Assembly: GCF_003028855.1 (NCBI RefSeq)
Contig: NZ_CP028324.1
Span: forward strand, 5,828,001-5,892,000
Length of the DNA: 64,000 nucleotides
Source of the DNA: Pseudoduganella armeniaca
Lineage (GTDB): Bacteria; Pseudomonadota; Gammaproteobacteria; Burkholderiales; Burkholderiaceae_D
Direction: 5' to 3'
Program-made: the position numbers and the translations under genes
Shown: one piece after another, positions 1-8,538 of the stretch
Position numbering within the stretch: the stretch's first letter is position 1
Layout of the letters: each line of letters opens with the position of its first letter
The notes under the pieces: generated by a model
Told to the model about the DNA's origin: nothing
What the model saw: the letters and a program-made list of their open reading frames with translations, nothing else
Database searches by the model: none

Positions 1-779
1 GCCGATGCACCGTTACGGGGCGCGCTGCGCGAATTCCTGGAACGCAAGGTCGTCAACCAGGGCGTGGCGTTGCAATGGATGCCGCCCACGTCATTGCGCC
101 GGGCCATGGAGAGCCTGCGCAACGGCACCCTGGACGTGCTGCTGCTGACCAGCGGCGCCACCGACCGCGGCCCCGGCATCGGCACGTTCGACTGGACCTA
201 CCTGCGTACCCGGCCACACCTGGCCGTGCGGCGCGACAGCACATTGCAGCGCGTACCCGCGTTGCGCACGCTCACCGGCATGGAAATCGGCTGGGTGGCC
301 GGCTCCGCCATCCCGCCGGGCTGGACCGGGTGGACATCCACTGGCAGCCGCTGGCCGTGACCGACTGGCAGGCCGCCAACCTGCGCAAGCTGCGCGCCGG
401 CCGGCTCGATGCCGTGTTCTTCGAAAACGAGTACTCGCCCCGTTACTACGCGCGCCAGGAAGGGGTGCCGATCCGGCTGGTGCGCCTGCCGATGCCGGAG
501 CGCACGTTCTTCATGGCCTACTCGCTCAAGGCCGACCGTGCCGACGTGGCCCGCTTCAACCGGGTCGCGGCCGCAGCCTTTGCCAACGATCAATTCCGCC
601 AATTCCTGGACCGCTACACCGCCCTTGAACGGCTGAGTGCGGGGGCGTACAGACGGGATACCGTCCGGCTGGCATTCTGCTGCTGCCGGCCCGCGGCCCG
701 CACGGGCCTCCTCAACGCCAGCCGGCATGGGTCGCGCCCTTCGCGGCGCGATCCTTCCCCGCGTGGCAGGCTACAATGA
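1..779 (+). pseudogene. Periplasmic substrate-binding protein (SBP_bac_3-like), 5'-truncated by the window and frameshifted
   Basis: The reading frame is open from base 1 (ADAPLRGALREFLE...) and stops at 360. The same protein then continues in another frame, with VDIHWQPL, then LDAVFFENEYSPRYYA, then RFNRVAAAAFANDQFRQFLD. This pattern (a ligand-lobe strand, then a closing helix near the C terminus) is that of solute-binding proteins of the amino-acid ABC transporter type. Joining PP to GLDRVD needs one extra base near 318-320, a run of three G, so a single-base deletion is the simplest explanation. The last 45 or so residues before the stop at 779 are Arg/Ser/Cys-rich and look non-coding, so the original stop was probably near 635. 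The true start lies left of the window. It is a pseudogene or an assembly error; the family call is moderate. Confidence 0.6.
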
Positions 780-811
780 TGCAATTTAGCGGCGCCGCGC
801 GCCCTTCGACC

Positions 812-1255
812 ATGGCCAGACTCAAGCTTGAATTCCCCGAGGACCAGTTCTGCTTCTCGACCCAGCTGACGGTGCGCGTCACCGACATCAACGGCGCCAA
901 CCACCTCGGCAACGATTCGATGATCTCGATGATTTCGGAAGCGCGGGCGCGCTTCCTGTACGACTTCGGCGTGCGCGAGACCGAGGCCGACGGCACCGGC
1001 ATCATCGTCACCGACCTGGCCACGACCTACCGGGCCGAGGCGCACGCGCGCGACCAGCTGCTGTTCGAGGTGGGCGTGATGGACTTCAACAAATACGGCG
1101 GCGACATCACGTTCCGCATCACCCGCCCCAGCGACGGCAAGCTGGTCGCCATGGCCAAGTCCGGCTTTGTCTTCTTCAATTACCGGCACAGCCAGGTCGT
1201 GCCGATGCCGGACGACTTCCGCGCCAAGTTCCCGCGCGTGAACTGGCTGGACTGA
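812..1255 (+). CDS. Acyl-CoA thioesterase, 4HBT (hotdog) family
   Basis: The 147-residue product has the size and layout of a single hotdog-fold 4HBT thioesterase, which hydrolyses acyl-CoA or acyl-ACP thioesters in the cytoplasm. Visible family features are an N-terminal strand FSTQLTVRVTDINGANHLGND (Asp and Asn in the usual active-site position before the central helix), the helix ISEARARFLYDFGV, and the paired strands around GDITFRITRP and VAMAKSGFVFFNYR. An ATG at 776 is in frame, but it overlaps a TACAAT -10-like hexamer (772-777), so the ATG at 812, giving MARLKLEFPEDQ, is the more likely start with a leader of about 28 nt. No strong ribosome site is seen. The substrate cannot be inferred. 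It stands alone, converging on the DUF3016 gene. Confidence 0.8.
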   Translation: MARLKLEFPEDQFCFSTQLTVRVTDINGANHLGNDSMISMISEARARFLYDFGVRETEADGTGIIVTDLATTYRAEAHARDQLLFEVGVMDFNKYGGDITFRITRPSDGKLVAMAKSGFVFFNYRHSQVVPMPDDFRAKFPRVNWLD

Positions 1256-1272
1256 GTGGCTGGACTGAGGGC

Positions 1273-1770
1273 TCAGCGCTTGCTGACGCGGGTGTCGACA
1301 ACGGCCTTGTGGAACCAGTCGTCGATCATCTGCTTTTCATAGCGCAGCGCGTCGCTGGAAAAGTAACGGTTCATGCGCTGCTGGTACATCATGTTCGACA
1401 CCTCGTCGGTACCGCTCTTTACTACTTTCCCGTCCTGCTCGAGGGTCCAGTTCACCGTCATGCGCGGCCAGTCGGCACCGCCGCGCATGATGCGGATCTC
1501 GTCCACGGCCCAGCGGCGCGGTTCCAGCCGGCCAGCCAGGTCGAAGTCGGTGATCGTCACGTTCAGCACCTGCCCGGGCGGCAGTTCCTTGCCCAGGCTG
1601 ACGAAGTGGGCGCTGATGTCCTTCAGGATCTGGTCGCGGTCGCGCTCGGCGCGCGGCATGTCGAGGAAGTCATCGGGCTTGACGTAGCTGACCGTCACGC
1701 CCGCCTGCGCGGCCCCGGCCAGCAGCGCCAGCGCCGGGATCAGGCATCGTAATATGTTACGTGCTTTCAT
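1273..1770 (-). CDS. Secreted DUF3016-domain protein
   Basis: A 165-residue exported protein of unknown function. The start at 1770 gives MKARNILRCLIPALALLAGAAQAG, a clean Sec signal peptide cut after AQA, and is preceded by AAAGGA at good spacing; the longer in-frame start at 1839 would put 23 basic residues in front of the signal and would lie inside the Pho box of the neighbour. The mature part (VTVSYVKPDDFLDMP, then LNVTITDFDLAGRLEP, then a conserved RIMRGGADWPRM, then YFSSDALRYEKQMIDDWF) matches the DUF3016 pattern found in proteobacterial periplasmic proteins. It is divergent from phoX, so it shares that 128-bp intergenic region, but whether it also responds to phosphate cannot be told. 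Confidence 0.82.
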   Translation of the reverse strand: MKARNILRCLIPALALLAGAAQAGVTVSYVKPDDFLDMPRAERDRDQILKDISAHFVSLGKELPPGQVLNVTITDFDLAGRLEPRRWAVDEIRIMRGGADWPRMTVNWTLEQDGKVVKSGTDEVSNMMYQQRMNRYFSSDALRYEKQMIDDWFHKAVVDTRVSKR

Positions 1771-1832
1771 GATTCGTCCTTTCGGTTCCAGTACCTTCAC
1801 TATACGCCGGCGGCCTAGCGGATTGGTTTCCG

Positions 1833-1866
1833 CTGTCACGAAGGTGTAACAAGTCGCAACTAAGAT
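1833..1866 (+). promoter_or_regulatory. Pho box with -10, promoter of the PhoX gene
   Basis: Bases 1833-1850 read CTGTCAC-GAAG-GTGTAAC, i.e. two 7-bp repeats around a 4-bp A-rich spacer, close to the enterobacterial PhoB consensus CTGTCAT-AWAW-CTGTCAY. A -10-like TAAGAT follows at 1861-1866, ten bases after the box, which is the spacing of PhoB-activated promoters, where the box replaces the -35. The gene downstream is a phosphatase of the Pho regulon type, so sequence and context agree. Confidence 0.7.
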
Positions 1867-1898
1867 GCGGGCATTCTTAACAACCCAGGATAGCCTTC

Positions 1899-3877
1899 AT
1901 GTCCGAGCATCACGATTCGTCCCGCCGCCGCGTCCTCAAATTCCTGTCCGGCGCCCCCCTGCTGCCGCTGGCCGGCGCCAGTTCCGCCGCCGCGCTGCTG
2001 ACGGCCTGTGGCGGTGGCGACGATGCCCCCTCGTGACGGCGCCGATCGCGCCGACGCCGGCACCGGCCACGGTCACGTCGGTCACGTTCAGCGCGATGCC
2101 CGCGCCCACGCTGACCGAAGCGGCCAAGATGGCGACGACGTCGGTCGGCTCGACCTTGTCGGCCACCTACAGCGACGGCACCAAGCAGAACTACTCGCTG
2201 AAGTACGAGACCTTCTTCGTCACCGGCGCCATGGTGCCGAACGGCAGCGGCGGCACGATCCTGGCCGGCGGTTACTACGACATCAACAACAAGCCGATCC
2301 TGGACAAGACGGACGCCAACCAGCGCCAGTTCTTCTCCGACTGCCCGGACGGCAGCTCGCTCTTGAAGCTGGCCAACGCCAAGGTGGACGGCGTCAAGGG
2401 CAACCCGGTGTTTGCCGTGGTGCAGTTCGAATACACCAGCAAGAACGTCAAGGGCGACTCGATGTACGGCATGCTGCCGTCGCCGATCGCCATCCTGACG
2501 CTGGACCAGGACAAGACCACGGGCGCGCTGTCGCTGGTGAAATACCACAATGTCGACACCAGCCCGGCCAACGGCCTGTGGATCACCTGCGGCGCCAGCC
2601 GTTCGCCCTGGAACACCCACCTGTCCAGCGAGGAATACGAGCCGGACGCCACCGTCGTCGACAGCGACACGCAGTTCCAGGGCTTTTCAAGCAACCTGTA
2701 CGGCGATCCGAAAAAGGCCAATCCCTACCACTACGGCCACCTGCCGGAAGTGACCGTCAATCCGGACGGCACCGGCAGCATCAAGAAGCACTACTGCCTG
2801 GGCCGCATCTCGCACGAGCTGGTGCAGGTGATGCCGGACGAGCGCACCGTGCTGATGGGTGACGACTGGACCAACGGCGGCCTGTTCATGTTCGTGGCCG
2901 ACAAGGCGCAGGACCTGTCCGCCGGCGCGCTGTACGTCGCCAAATGGAACCAGAAGACGGCGGAAAACGGCGGTTCGGCCGACCTGAGCTGGATCCTGCT
3001 GGGCAAGGCCACCAGCGCGGAGGTCAAGGCGCTGGCCGACAAGCTGAAGGCGGCCGACATCATGACCGTCAAGACGAGCGACCCGGCCGATGCCTCGTTC
3101 ACGAAGATCCCGTACAGCGGCAAGTCTAATTGGGTCAAGCTGAACCCGGGCATGGAAAAGGCCGCGGCCTTCCTGGAAACGCACCGCTACGCCGCGCTGA
3201 AGGGCGGCAGCATGGGCTTCACGAAGATGGAAGGCACCACCGTCAACGCCAAGGACAAGATCGCCTACTCGGCCATCGCGTCGATCGGCTCGGCGATGAA
3301 GGACGGCTCGGGCGGCCTGTCGATCAAGGGTCCGAGCGCCGGCGCCGTCTACGCGCTGAACATGAAGGGCGGCCAGAAGGACATGGCGGGCGCCGCCATC
3401 GACAGCGAATGGGTGCCGGTCGACATGGCGGCCGTGCCGGCCCTGCTGTCGGAAGATCTGGCCACGCCGGACGCGCTGGGCAACAAGGCCAATGCCGACA
3501 AGGTCGCCAACCCGGACAACATCAAGTTCTCGGAAAAGCTGCGCACGCTGTTCATCGGCGAGGATTCCAGCACGCACGTCAACAACTTCCTGTGGGCGTA
3601 CAACGTCGACACCAAGAGCCTGGTACGCGTGCTGTCGAACCCGGCAGGCGCCGAATCGACGGGTCTGCACGCGGTGGACGACATCAACGGCTTTGCCTAC
3701 ATCATGAGCAACTTCCAGCACGCCGGCGACTGGGACGTGTCGAAAGACGCCAGCGGCGCCCTGAAGGGCCTACACGCCAAGGTGGCGAACACGCTCGACC
3801 CGCTGATCAAGGCCAACTACCGCGACGGCTACGGCGCCGCCGTCGGCTACCTGACGGGCCTGCCAGTGCTCGCTTGA
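1899..3877 (+). pseudogene. phoX: PhoX-family alkaline phosphatase, Tat-exported, interrupted by a frameshift near residue 43
   Basis: PhoX enzymes are Tat-exported, metal-dependent phosphomonoesterases that release phosphate from organic esters in the periplasm. ATG 1899 (SD CCAGGA at 1885-1890) starts MSEHHDSSRRRVLKFLSG, a twin-arginine signal followed by an Ala/Leu stretch and LTACGGGDD, which also looks like a lipobox. This frame stops at 2034-2036. The body continues one frame over from about 2030 to 3877 and carries the PhoX/DUF839 pattern, including LGRISHELVQVMPDERTVLM, WTNGGLFMFVADKA and GLHAVDDINGFAYIM. Adding one C to the CCCCC run at 2026-2030 restores a single frame of about 660 residues, the usual family length. 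As given, the signal peptide and enzyme are separated, so it is either inactive or a sequencing error. A Pho box lies upstream and a terminator downstream. Confidence 0.8.
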
Positions 3878-3926
3878 AGTAACAGTGTCCTGATGCGTCG
3901 GTTTCACGACCGCCGCTGATCCTTTG

Positions 3927-3960
3927 CCGCAGTCAGCGCAAGCTGCCTGCGGTTTTTTTT
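3927..3960 (+). terminator. Rho-independent terminator after phoX
   Basis: CCGCAG (3927-3932) pairs with CTGCGG (3947-3952), with inner AGC/GCT pairs, and is followed directly by eight T (3953-3960). It lies 50 bases after the PhoX stop codon. Confidence 0.85.
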
Positions 3961-3969
3961 ATCGGAATA

Positions 3970-4008
3970 TTCCGGGACAGTCCCGGAAAATCCGGGACTG
4001 TCCCGGAA
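3970..4008. repeat. Perfect 18-bp inverted repeat, CCGGGAC-type hairpin
   Basis: The left arm (3970-3987) TTCCGGGACAGTCCCGGA and the right arm (3991-4008) are exact reverse complements around AAA. Each arm is itself nearly palindromic (CCGGGAC-N-GTCCCGG). A single arm of the same sequence recurs at 46397-46411 and a related one at 32534-32560, so this is probably a member of a dispersed repeat family rather than a second terminator. Confidence 0.75.
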
Positions 4009-4095
4009 TTTTGGAAATTTTTATGTGCGTGCGCGCACTGCCCGCCGGGGACTGCCGGTCCAGACTGCTCCTATCGTCGTTTCGTGGAGCGCAGC

Positions 4096-4845
4096 ATGCC
4101 GGAAGGTCCCTCTCTCGTCATCCTGAAGGAACTGGCCAAGCCGTACGAAGGCCGTACCATTGCCGAGGCGCATGGCAACAGCAGCGCCGTGCCGTTCGAC
4201 GATCTGCCCGGCCAGCCGATTCTCTCCGTGCGCACCTGGGGCAAGCATTTCCTGATCGAGCTGCCCCTGTTCAGCCTGCGCGTGCATTTTCTGATGTTCG
4301 GCAGTTACCGCATCGACGAGCGCAAGGAAGATAGTCCGCCGCGCCTGTCGCTGGCGTTCGAGGAAGGTGGCGAGCTCAATTTCTATACCTGCTCCGTGAA
4401 GACCATCGATGGCGCCCTGAACGACGCTTACGAATGGCAGGCCGACGTCATGGCGGACGAATGGAAGCCGGCCGTCGCGCTGAAAAAATTGCGGGCGATG
4501 CCCGATATCCTGGTATGCGATGCACTGCTGGACCAGACGGTGTTTTCCGGTGTCGGCAATATTATTAAAAATGAAGTGCTGTTCCGCCTGAAAATCCACC
4601 CCCTGTCGACGATCGGCGCACTGCCCGCAACGAAACTGCGCGAGTTGGTAAAGCAGGCCCGCCAATACAGTTTCGAATTTCTCGAGTGGAAAAAGGCCTA
4701 TGTGCTGAAACAGCACTGGCTGGCGCATACGAAGCGGATTTGCCCTCGCTGCAATATTGCGTTGCATAAGGCGCACCTCGGCAAGACCAAACGCCGCACG
4801 TTCTGGTGCGAACGCTGCCAGAAAAGGTATGGCGAGGTGTTGTAA
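4096..4845 (+). CDS. DNA glycosylase/AP lyase of the Fpg/Nei family (endonuclease VIII-like)
   Basis: Base-excision repair enzyme that removes oxidised bases and cleaves the abasic site through its N-terminal proline. The start at 4096 is fixed by the mature N terminus PEGP (catalytic Pro and Glu directly after Met), with GGAG 4086-4089 upstream; a GTG at 4084 would mask that proline. The 249 residues show the N-terminal beta-domain with GKHFLIEL (clamp lysine), the helix-two-turn-helix region QTVFSGVGNIIKNEVLFR, and a C-terminal zinc finger CPRC...CERC (C-x2-C-x16-C-x2-C) with the conserved KRRTFW arginines. MPEGPSLVILKE is closer to the Nei-like branch than to classic MutM. It is monocistronic. 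Confidence 0.88.
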   Translation: MPEGPSLVILKELAKPYEGRTIAEAHGNSSAVPFDDLPGQPILSVRTWGKHFLIELPLFSLRVHFLMFGSYRIDERKEDSPPRLSLAFEEGGELNFYTCSVKTIDGALNDAYEWQADVMADEWKPAVALKKLRAMPDILVCDALLDQTVFSGVGNIIKNEVLFRLKIHPLSTIGALPATKLRELVKQARQYSFEFLEWKKAYVLKQHWLAHTKRICPRCNIALHKAHLGKTKRRTFWCERCQKRYGEVL

Positions 4846-4871
4846 AGCCGTAGCGAAACTTTTATTACCCG

Positions 4872-4900
4872 TTGTTAATACCATCAGGCGCAGCTACAAT
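4872..4900 (+). promoter_or_regulatory. Sigma-70 type promoter of the HD-GYP regulator gene
   Basis: TTGTTA (4872-4877) and TACAAT (4895-4900) are separated by exactly 17 bases. The start codon of the next gene is at 4974, leaving a leader of about 65 nt. Confidence 0.65.
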
Positions 4901-4973
4901 CAAATTGCCGCGCCCGATCAATGCGCGGCGCACGTGCCCCACTCCCTCGCGTCCATTTGCGGAAATTCGCCTT

Positions 4974-6482
4974 ATGTCCTTCCTGTCCTCAGCCTCGCCC
5001 AAGCTGCCTCCCTGGAAAGTATTGCTGGTCGATGACGAACCCGATATCCATGACATCACCAAGCTGACCCTGACCCGCTTCCGGCTCGATGGCCGCGGCC
5101 TGACCTTCCTGCACGCCTACAGCGGCGCGGAAGCCAAGGAAGTGCTGGCGCGCGAGAAGGACATCGCGCTGGTCTTCCTGGATGTGGTGATGGAGCGCGA
5201 GGACAGCGGCCTGGAAGTGGCACGCTGGATGCGCGAGGACCTGGACAACCAGTTCACCCGCATCGTGCTGCGCACCGGCCAGCCCGGCCAGGCGCCGGAA
5301 GAGCGGGTGATCGTCAATTACGACATCAACGATTACAAGGAAAAGACGGAGCTGGACCGCACCAAGCTGTTCACGACGACTTTTGCCGCGCTGCGCGCCT
5401 ACCGCGACATCATGAAGGTCGAGGAAGCGCGCCAGCAGCAGATGCACTACCGCGAAGGGCTGGAGCGCGTGATCGCCGCCTCCGCGCACATCTTCCAGCA
5501 GCGTAACCTGAAGGACTTCGCCAACGGCCTGCTGCAGCAGGTGGTCGCGCTGCTACGCCTGGAAACGAGCATGCTGCTGCGCCTGCGCGCTGCCACCGCC
5601 ATCACCGGCGAGAGCGACTACGAAGTGCTGGCCCGCATCGGCGAGGACGAGGAATCGCTGCTGACGCCGGCCCTCTTGGCCCAGCTGGACGACGCCAAGA
5701 GCAACCGCATCTCGCGCATCGAGGGCGACACTTATGTCGGCTACTTCCCGAACGATAACAGCGGCAAGGCCTCGCTGCTGGTGCTGAAGGGCGTCGAGGA
5801 GATTTCCGAGATCGACGCCAAGCTGCTGGAGATCTTCTGCAGCGGCGTCGCCATCGCCTTCGACAACATCCTCCTGAACCAGGAAATCACCGATACTCAG
5901 GCCGAGCTGATCCTGCGCCTGGGCGACGTGGTCGAATCGCGCTCCAACGAAGCGGGCAACCACGTGCGCCGCATGGCCGAGGTGTGCCACATCCTGGCCA
6001 AGGCGGCCGGCCTGCCGGACGACGAAACGGCGGTGCTGCGGCACGCCGCGCCGATGCACGACATCGGCAAGATCGCCACGCCCGATTCCGTGCTGCTCAA
6101 ACCCGGCAAGCTCGATGCGGCCGAATGGGAAATCATGAAGCAGCATCCGACGGTGGGCATGTCGATCCTGGACGGCTCGCAGCGCCCGATCCTGAAGGCG
6201 GCCGCCGTCATCGCCCACCAGCACCACGAGAAATACGACGGCAGCGGCTATCCGCAAGGCCTGAAGGGCCAGGACATCCACCTGTACGCGCGCATCGTCG
6301 CCGTGGCCGACGTGTTCGACGCGCTGATGCACAAGCGCTGCTACAAGGACGCCTGGCCGGTCGAGAAAGTGACGGAGCACCTGCGTGAAGTGGCGGGCCA
6401 CCACCTCGACCCGCAATTCGTCGAGCTGCTGATCCAGAACATCGACCAGGCGCTGGCGATCAACGAGCGCTTCCCGGACTGA
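4974..6482 (+). CDS. Response regulator with DUF3369 and HD-GYP domain (cyclic-di-GMP phosphodiesterase)
   Basis: A 502-residue cytoplasmic regulator predicted to hydrolyse c-di-GMP under control of a phosphorelay. Domains in order: receiver, about residues 14-140 (KVLLVDDE, phospho-acceptor D70 in LVFLDVV); a DUF3369 sensor-like region, about 160-310 (GLERVIAASAHIFQ to VAIAFDNILLN); HD-GYP, about 315-500, with H362-D363 in HDIGKI and G425-Y426-P427 in DGSGYP, followed by the HH and D metal ligands of the family. All HD-GYP key residues seem intact, so the enzyme is probably active. ATG 4974 starts the receiver at the usual distance; an earlier in-frame TTG at 4872 falls inside the -35. No kinase partner is adjacent. 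Confidence 0.93.
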   Translation: MSFLSSASPKLPPWKVLLVDDEPDIHDITKLTLTRFRLDGRGLTFLHAYSGAEAKEVLAREKDIALVFLDVVMEREDSGLEVARWMREDLDNQFTRIVLRTGQPGQAPEERVIVNYDINDYKEKTELDRTKLFTTTFAALRAYRDIMKVEEARQQQMHYREGLERVIAASAHIFQQRNLKDFANGLLQQVVALLRLETSMLLRLRAATAITGESDYEVLARIGEDEESLLTPALLAQLDDAKSNRISRIEGDTYVGYFPNDNSGKASLLVLKGVEEISEIDAKLLEIFCSGVAIAFDNILLNQEITDTQAELILRLGDVVESRSNEAGNHVRRMAEVCHILAKAAGLPDDETAVLRHAAPMHDIGKIATPDSVLLKPGKLDAAEWEIMKQHPTVGMSILDGSQRPILKAAAVIAHQHHEKYDGSGYPQGLKGQDIHLYARIVAVADVFDALMHKRCYKDAWPVEKVTEHLREVAGHHLDPQFVELLIQNIDQALAINERFPD

Positions 6483-6540
6483 AGCCGATACCGCTACTCG
6501 CCTGGCCGCTGGCGCATCCTGAACCCCAAGACCGAAAACT

Positions 6541-6567
6541 GGGGTCAGACCCGCCGGGTCTGACCCC
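6541..6567. repeat. Perfect 12-bp inverted repeat GGGGTCAGACCC, 3-base loop
   Basis: GGGGTCAGACCC (6541-6552), loop GCC, and GGGTCTGACCCC (6556-6567) pair perfectly. It sits between the convergent 3' ends of the HD-GYP gene and the zinc-finger gene. No T-run follows on the plus strand, so a repeat element is more likely than a canonical terminator, although it may still slow transcription. Confidence 0.7.
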
Positions 6568-6623
6568 GGCCCTTTGGTGTTGGGTGTAGAAAACGGCTGC
6601 GGCAGGCAGAAAACTGCCTTTAC

Positions 6624-8411
6624 TCAGCGACTCACGGACGGCGCGCTGGCTTCCGCCGGCGACGGTGCGAACGAGCCACGCCCGGACGGGCCCGCGCCGG
6701 GACCGGCGGGCGCCGGCGCCACCACCAGCGGCGGCGCATACAGCGGCAGCACGCCATACACCTTGCCCTGGCCGTCGAGCCACAGCGGCCAGTGGCCATA
6801 CACGGCGCCGGCCAGCGCCGCCACCGTGCCCGCGACCACGACTCCCGACTTCCACCCCATCAGCAGCTTGTGCCCGCTGGCCCACGCCAGCAGGCGCGCC
6901 CCGCCGGCGCGGCGCAGCCTGCGCCGCGTGAGCCACTGCGCCGCGAACCAGCCCGGCACGGTGACCAGCAGCGTGGCCAGCGCCATTGGCCAGTGATAGC
7001 CACCGGCGCTGGCGGTATCGAGCAGGTAGCGCGGCGCCGCCTGCGTCACGGTGCGGTAGAGGCCATGGTCCGGCAGGCACACGATGGGAATCGCCAGCGG
7101 CAGGGCCAGCGCTGCCAGGCTTAAGGCCGAGTTCAGGCGCGACCAGCGCGCTGCGATGGCGACGGTGCCGCGCAGCGACCGCAGCGCCGCCTGGACGTAT
7201 TCGGGCGGCACGGCCCCGCCCAGCCGCGCAACGATCGCGTCCACGCTGTCGCCGGCCGCGTCGCCCTCGACGATGACCTGGTTCGGCTGCGCCGCCATGA
7301 AACGGCCGACGACACGTCTGGCCGCGCGATAAAACAGCGGCGACCAGCGCACCGCGCCGCGTGGCAGCGCGGCCAGCGCATCGAAATCGGCCTGCAACAA
7401 GATCCGCTCGGCGCCGCCCGCATCCGCCACCTGCGGCGTTTCCCCCAACAGGATCCATCGGGTCGGGCGACCCAGCACGTCGACAGCTGCTTCGCAGAAC
7501 GGCAGCGCGCAGTCGTACACCGCCACCACGGCAGCGTTGGTCCGATCGGCGGTGGCGTCGCGCAGCGTCACGCGGCCATGCCGCGCCAGCTGCGCCAGGC
7601 CCGCCTTCTCCAGCGCCGGCACGACATAGGCAGGGCTCCCGGCCGGCCGCGCGACGCGGAAGCTGGGCACGGCGTCGGTGCGGATCGTCGTGATACTGGT
7701 CACGCTGCCATGGCCGGCGCAGGCGGCACAGCCGATGACGCTCTTGCCGTCGCAGGTGCCGCAAGTGCGGTTGCCGCTGCCCGAGCAAGTCGAGCACGCC
7801 ACCTGGCCCGAGGAACAATCGCAACGGACCAGGCGCGTTTCGCTGCGGCTGCTGCCGTCGTCATCCGTTGCCGATACGGTTTCCGACACGTTGCCGCTGC
7901 CGTTGCAGGCGCCGCATTGCACCCGGCCGTCGCCGCGACAGTCGCCACAGCGCACGGTGCGGGTGCCCCGGCACTCGTCGCACGTGACCTCGCCTTGGCC
8001 GCGGCACGCCTTGCACGTACAGGAGCGGAACAGCCGGCGCGGATGCGTGCGCAGGCATACGCGTTCGCCGCGCGCGCCGTAGCCTTCCGCGCGTACGGCG
8101 GCCAGCAAGGCATCGATCGTCTGCGGGCGGCTGCGCTCGGCCTGGCTCTGCGTCTGCACTTCCGCGAGGTAGCGGCTCTCCTGGTTGACCTCGAGGTCGT
8201 CCGGCCCCGGCGCCTGGCGGCCAGGCATCTCCGCCACCGTCGCGCTGACCTCGAGTTTGTGCGTGACGGTGACGGTCAGGCGCTGCAGGGACGCGCGCGT
8301 GGCGCCCGTACGCACGTCGACGCCCGCGGACCCGGCGATCCGCCGCGCGTAGTCGAGCACCGCGCCGCGGCAGGCGTCGAGATAGTGTTCCAGGTTCTCA
8401 TCCGCACCCAC
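6624..8411 (-). CDS. Membrane protein with DnaJ-type CxxCxGxG zinc-finger region, function unknown
   Basis: 595 residues from a GTG at 8411 with GGAG eight bases upstream; the open frame extends to 8825 but that part overlaps the kinase gene in another frame. An N-terminal alpha/beta region (1-125) is followed by a cysteine-rich block (about 127-240) holding seven CxxC units plus one CDC, several as CxxCxGxG (CKACRGQG, CDECRGT, CGACNGSG, CSTCSGSG, CAACAGHG). This resembles the zinc-binding domain of DnaJ, but no J domain (HPD) is present. Three hydrophobic stretches (about 425-560) precede a Pro/Ala tail. A TACAAT hexamer on the minus strand (8437-8442) fits a promoter close to the start. It may be a membrane-tethered protein-binding or assembly factor; this is inference. 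Confidence 0.75.
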   Translation of the reverse strand: MGADENLEHYLDACRGAVLDYARRIAGSAGVDVRTGATRASLQRLTVTVTHKLEVSATVAEMPGRQAPGPDDLEVNQESRYLAEVQTQSQAERSRPQTIDALLAAVRAEGYGARGERVCLRTHPRRLFRSCTCKACRGQGEVTCDECRGTRTVRCGDCRGDGRVQCGACNGSGNVSETVSATDDDGSSRSETRLVRCDCSSGQVACSTCSGSGNRTCGTCDGKSVIGCAACAGHGSVTSITTIRTDAVPSFRVARPAGSPAYVVPALEKAGLAQLARHGRVTLRDATADRTNAAVVAVYDCALPFCEAAVDVLGRPTRWILLGETPQVADAGGAERILLQADFDALAALPRGAVRWSPLFYRAARRVVGRFMAAQPNQVIVEGDAAGDSVDAIVARLGGAVPPEYVQAALRSLRGTVAIAARWSRLNSALSLAALALPLAIPIVCLPDHGLYRTVTQAAPRYLLDTASAGGYHWPMALATLLVTVPGWFAAQWLTRRRLRRAGGARLLAWASGHKLLMGWKSGVVVAGTVAALAGAVYGHWPLWLDGQGKVYGVLPLYAPPLVVAPAPAGPGAGPSGRGSFAPSPAEASAPSVSR

Positions 8412-8471
8412 GTCGTTCGCTCCAGGCAAAAGCGCTATTGTAGTTGCAACAACGCTGCGCGCTACAGCCGG

Positions 8472-8516
8472 GCCCGTGTCCCACTTTGGTGACTGACCCC
8501 GCGGTGGGACACGGGC
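8472..8516. repeat. 13-bp inverted repeat GCCCGTGTCCCAC with 19-base loop
   Basis: GCCCGTGTCCCAC (8472-8484) and GTGGGACACGGGC (8504-8516) are exact reverse complements; the loop contains GGTGACTGACCCC. It lies between the stop of the kinase gene and the promoter of the zinc-finger gene, both on the minus strand, and looks like another member of the dispersed hairpins of this window. Confidence 0.65.
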
Positions 8517-8538
8517 TCGGCCGTGGTGGAAGCGCGGG

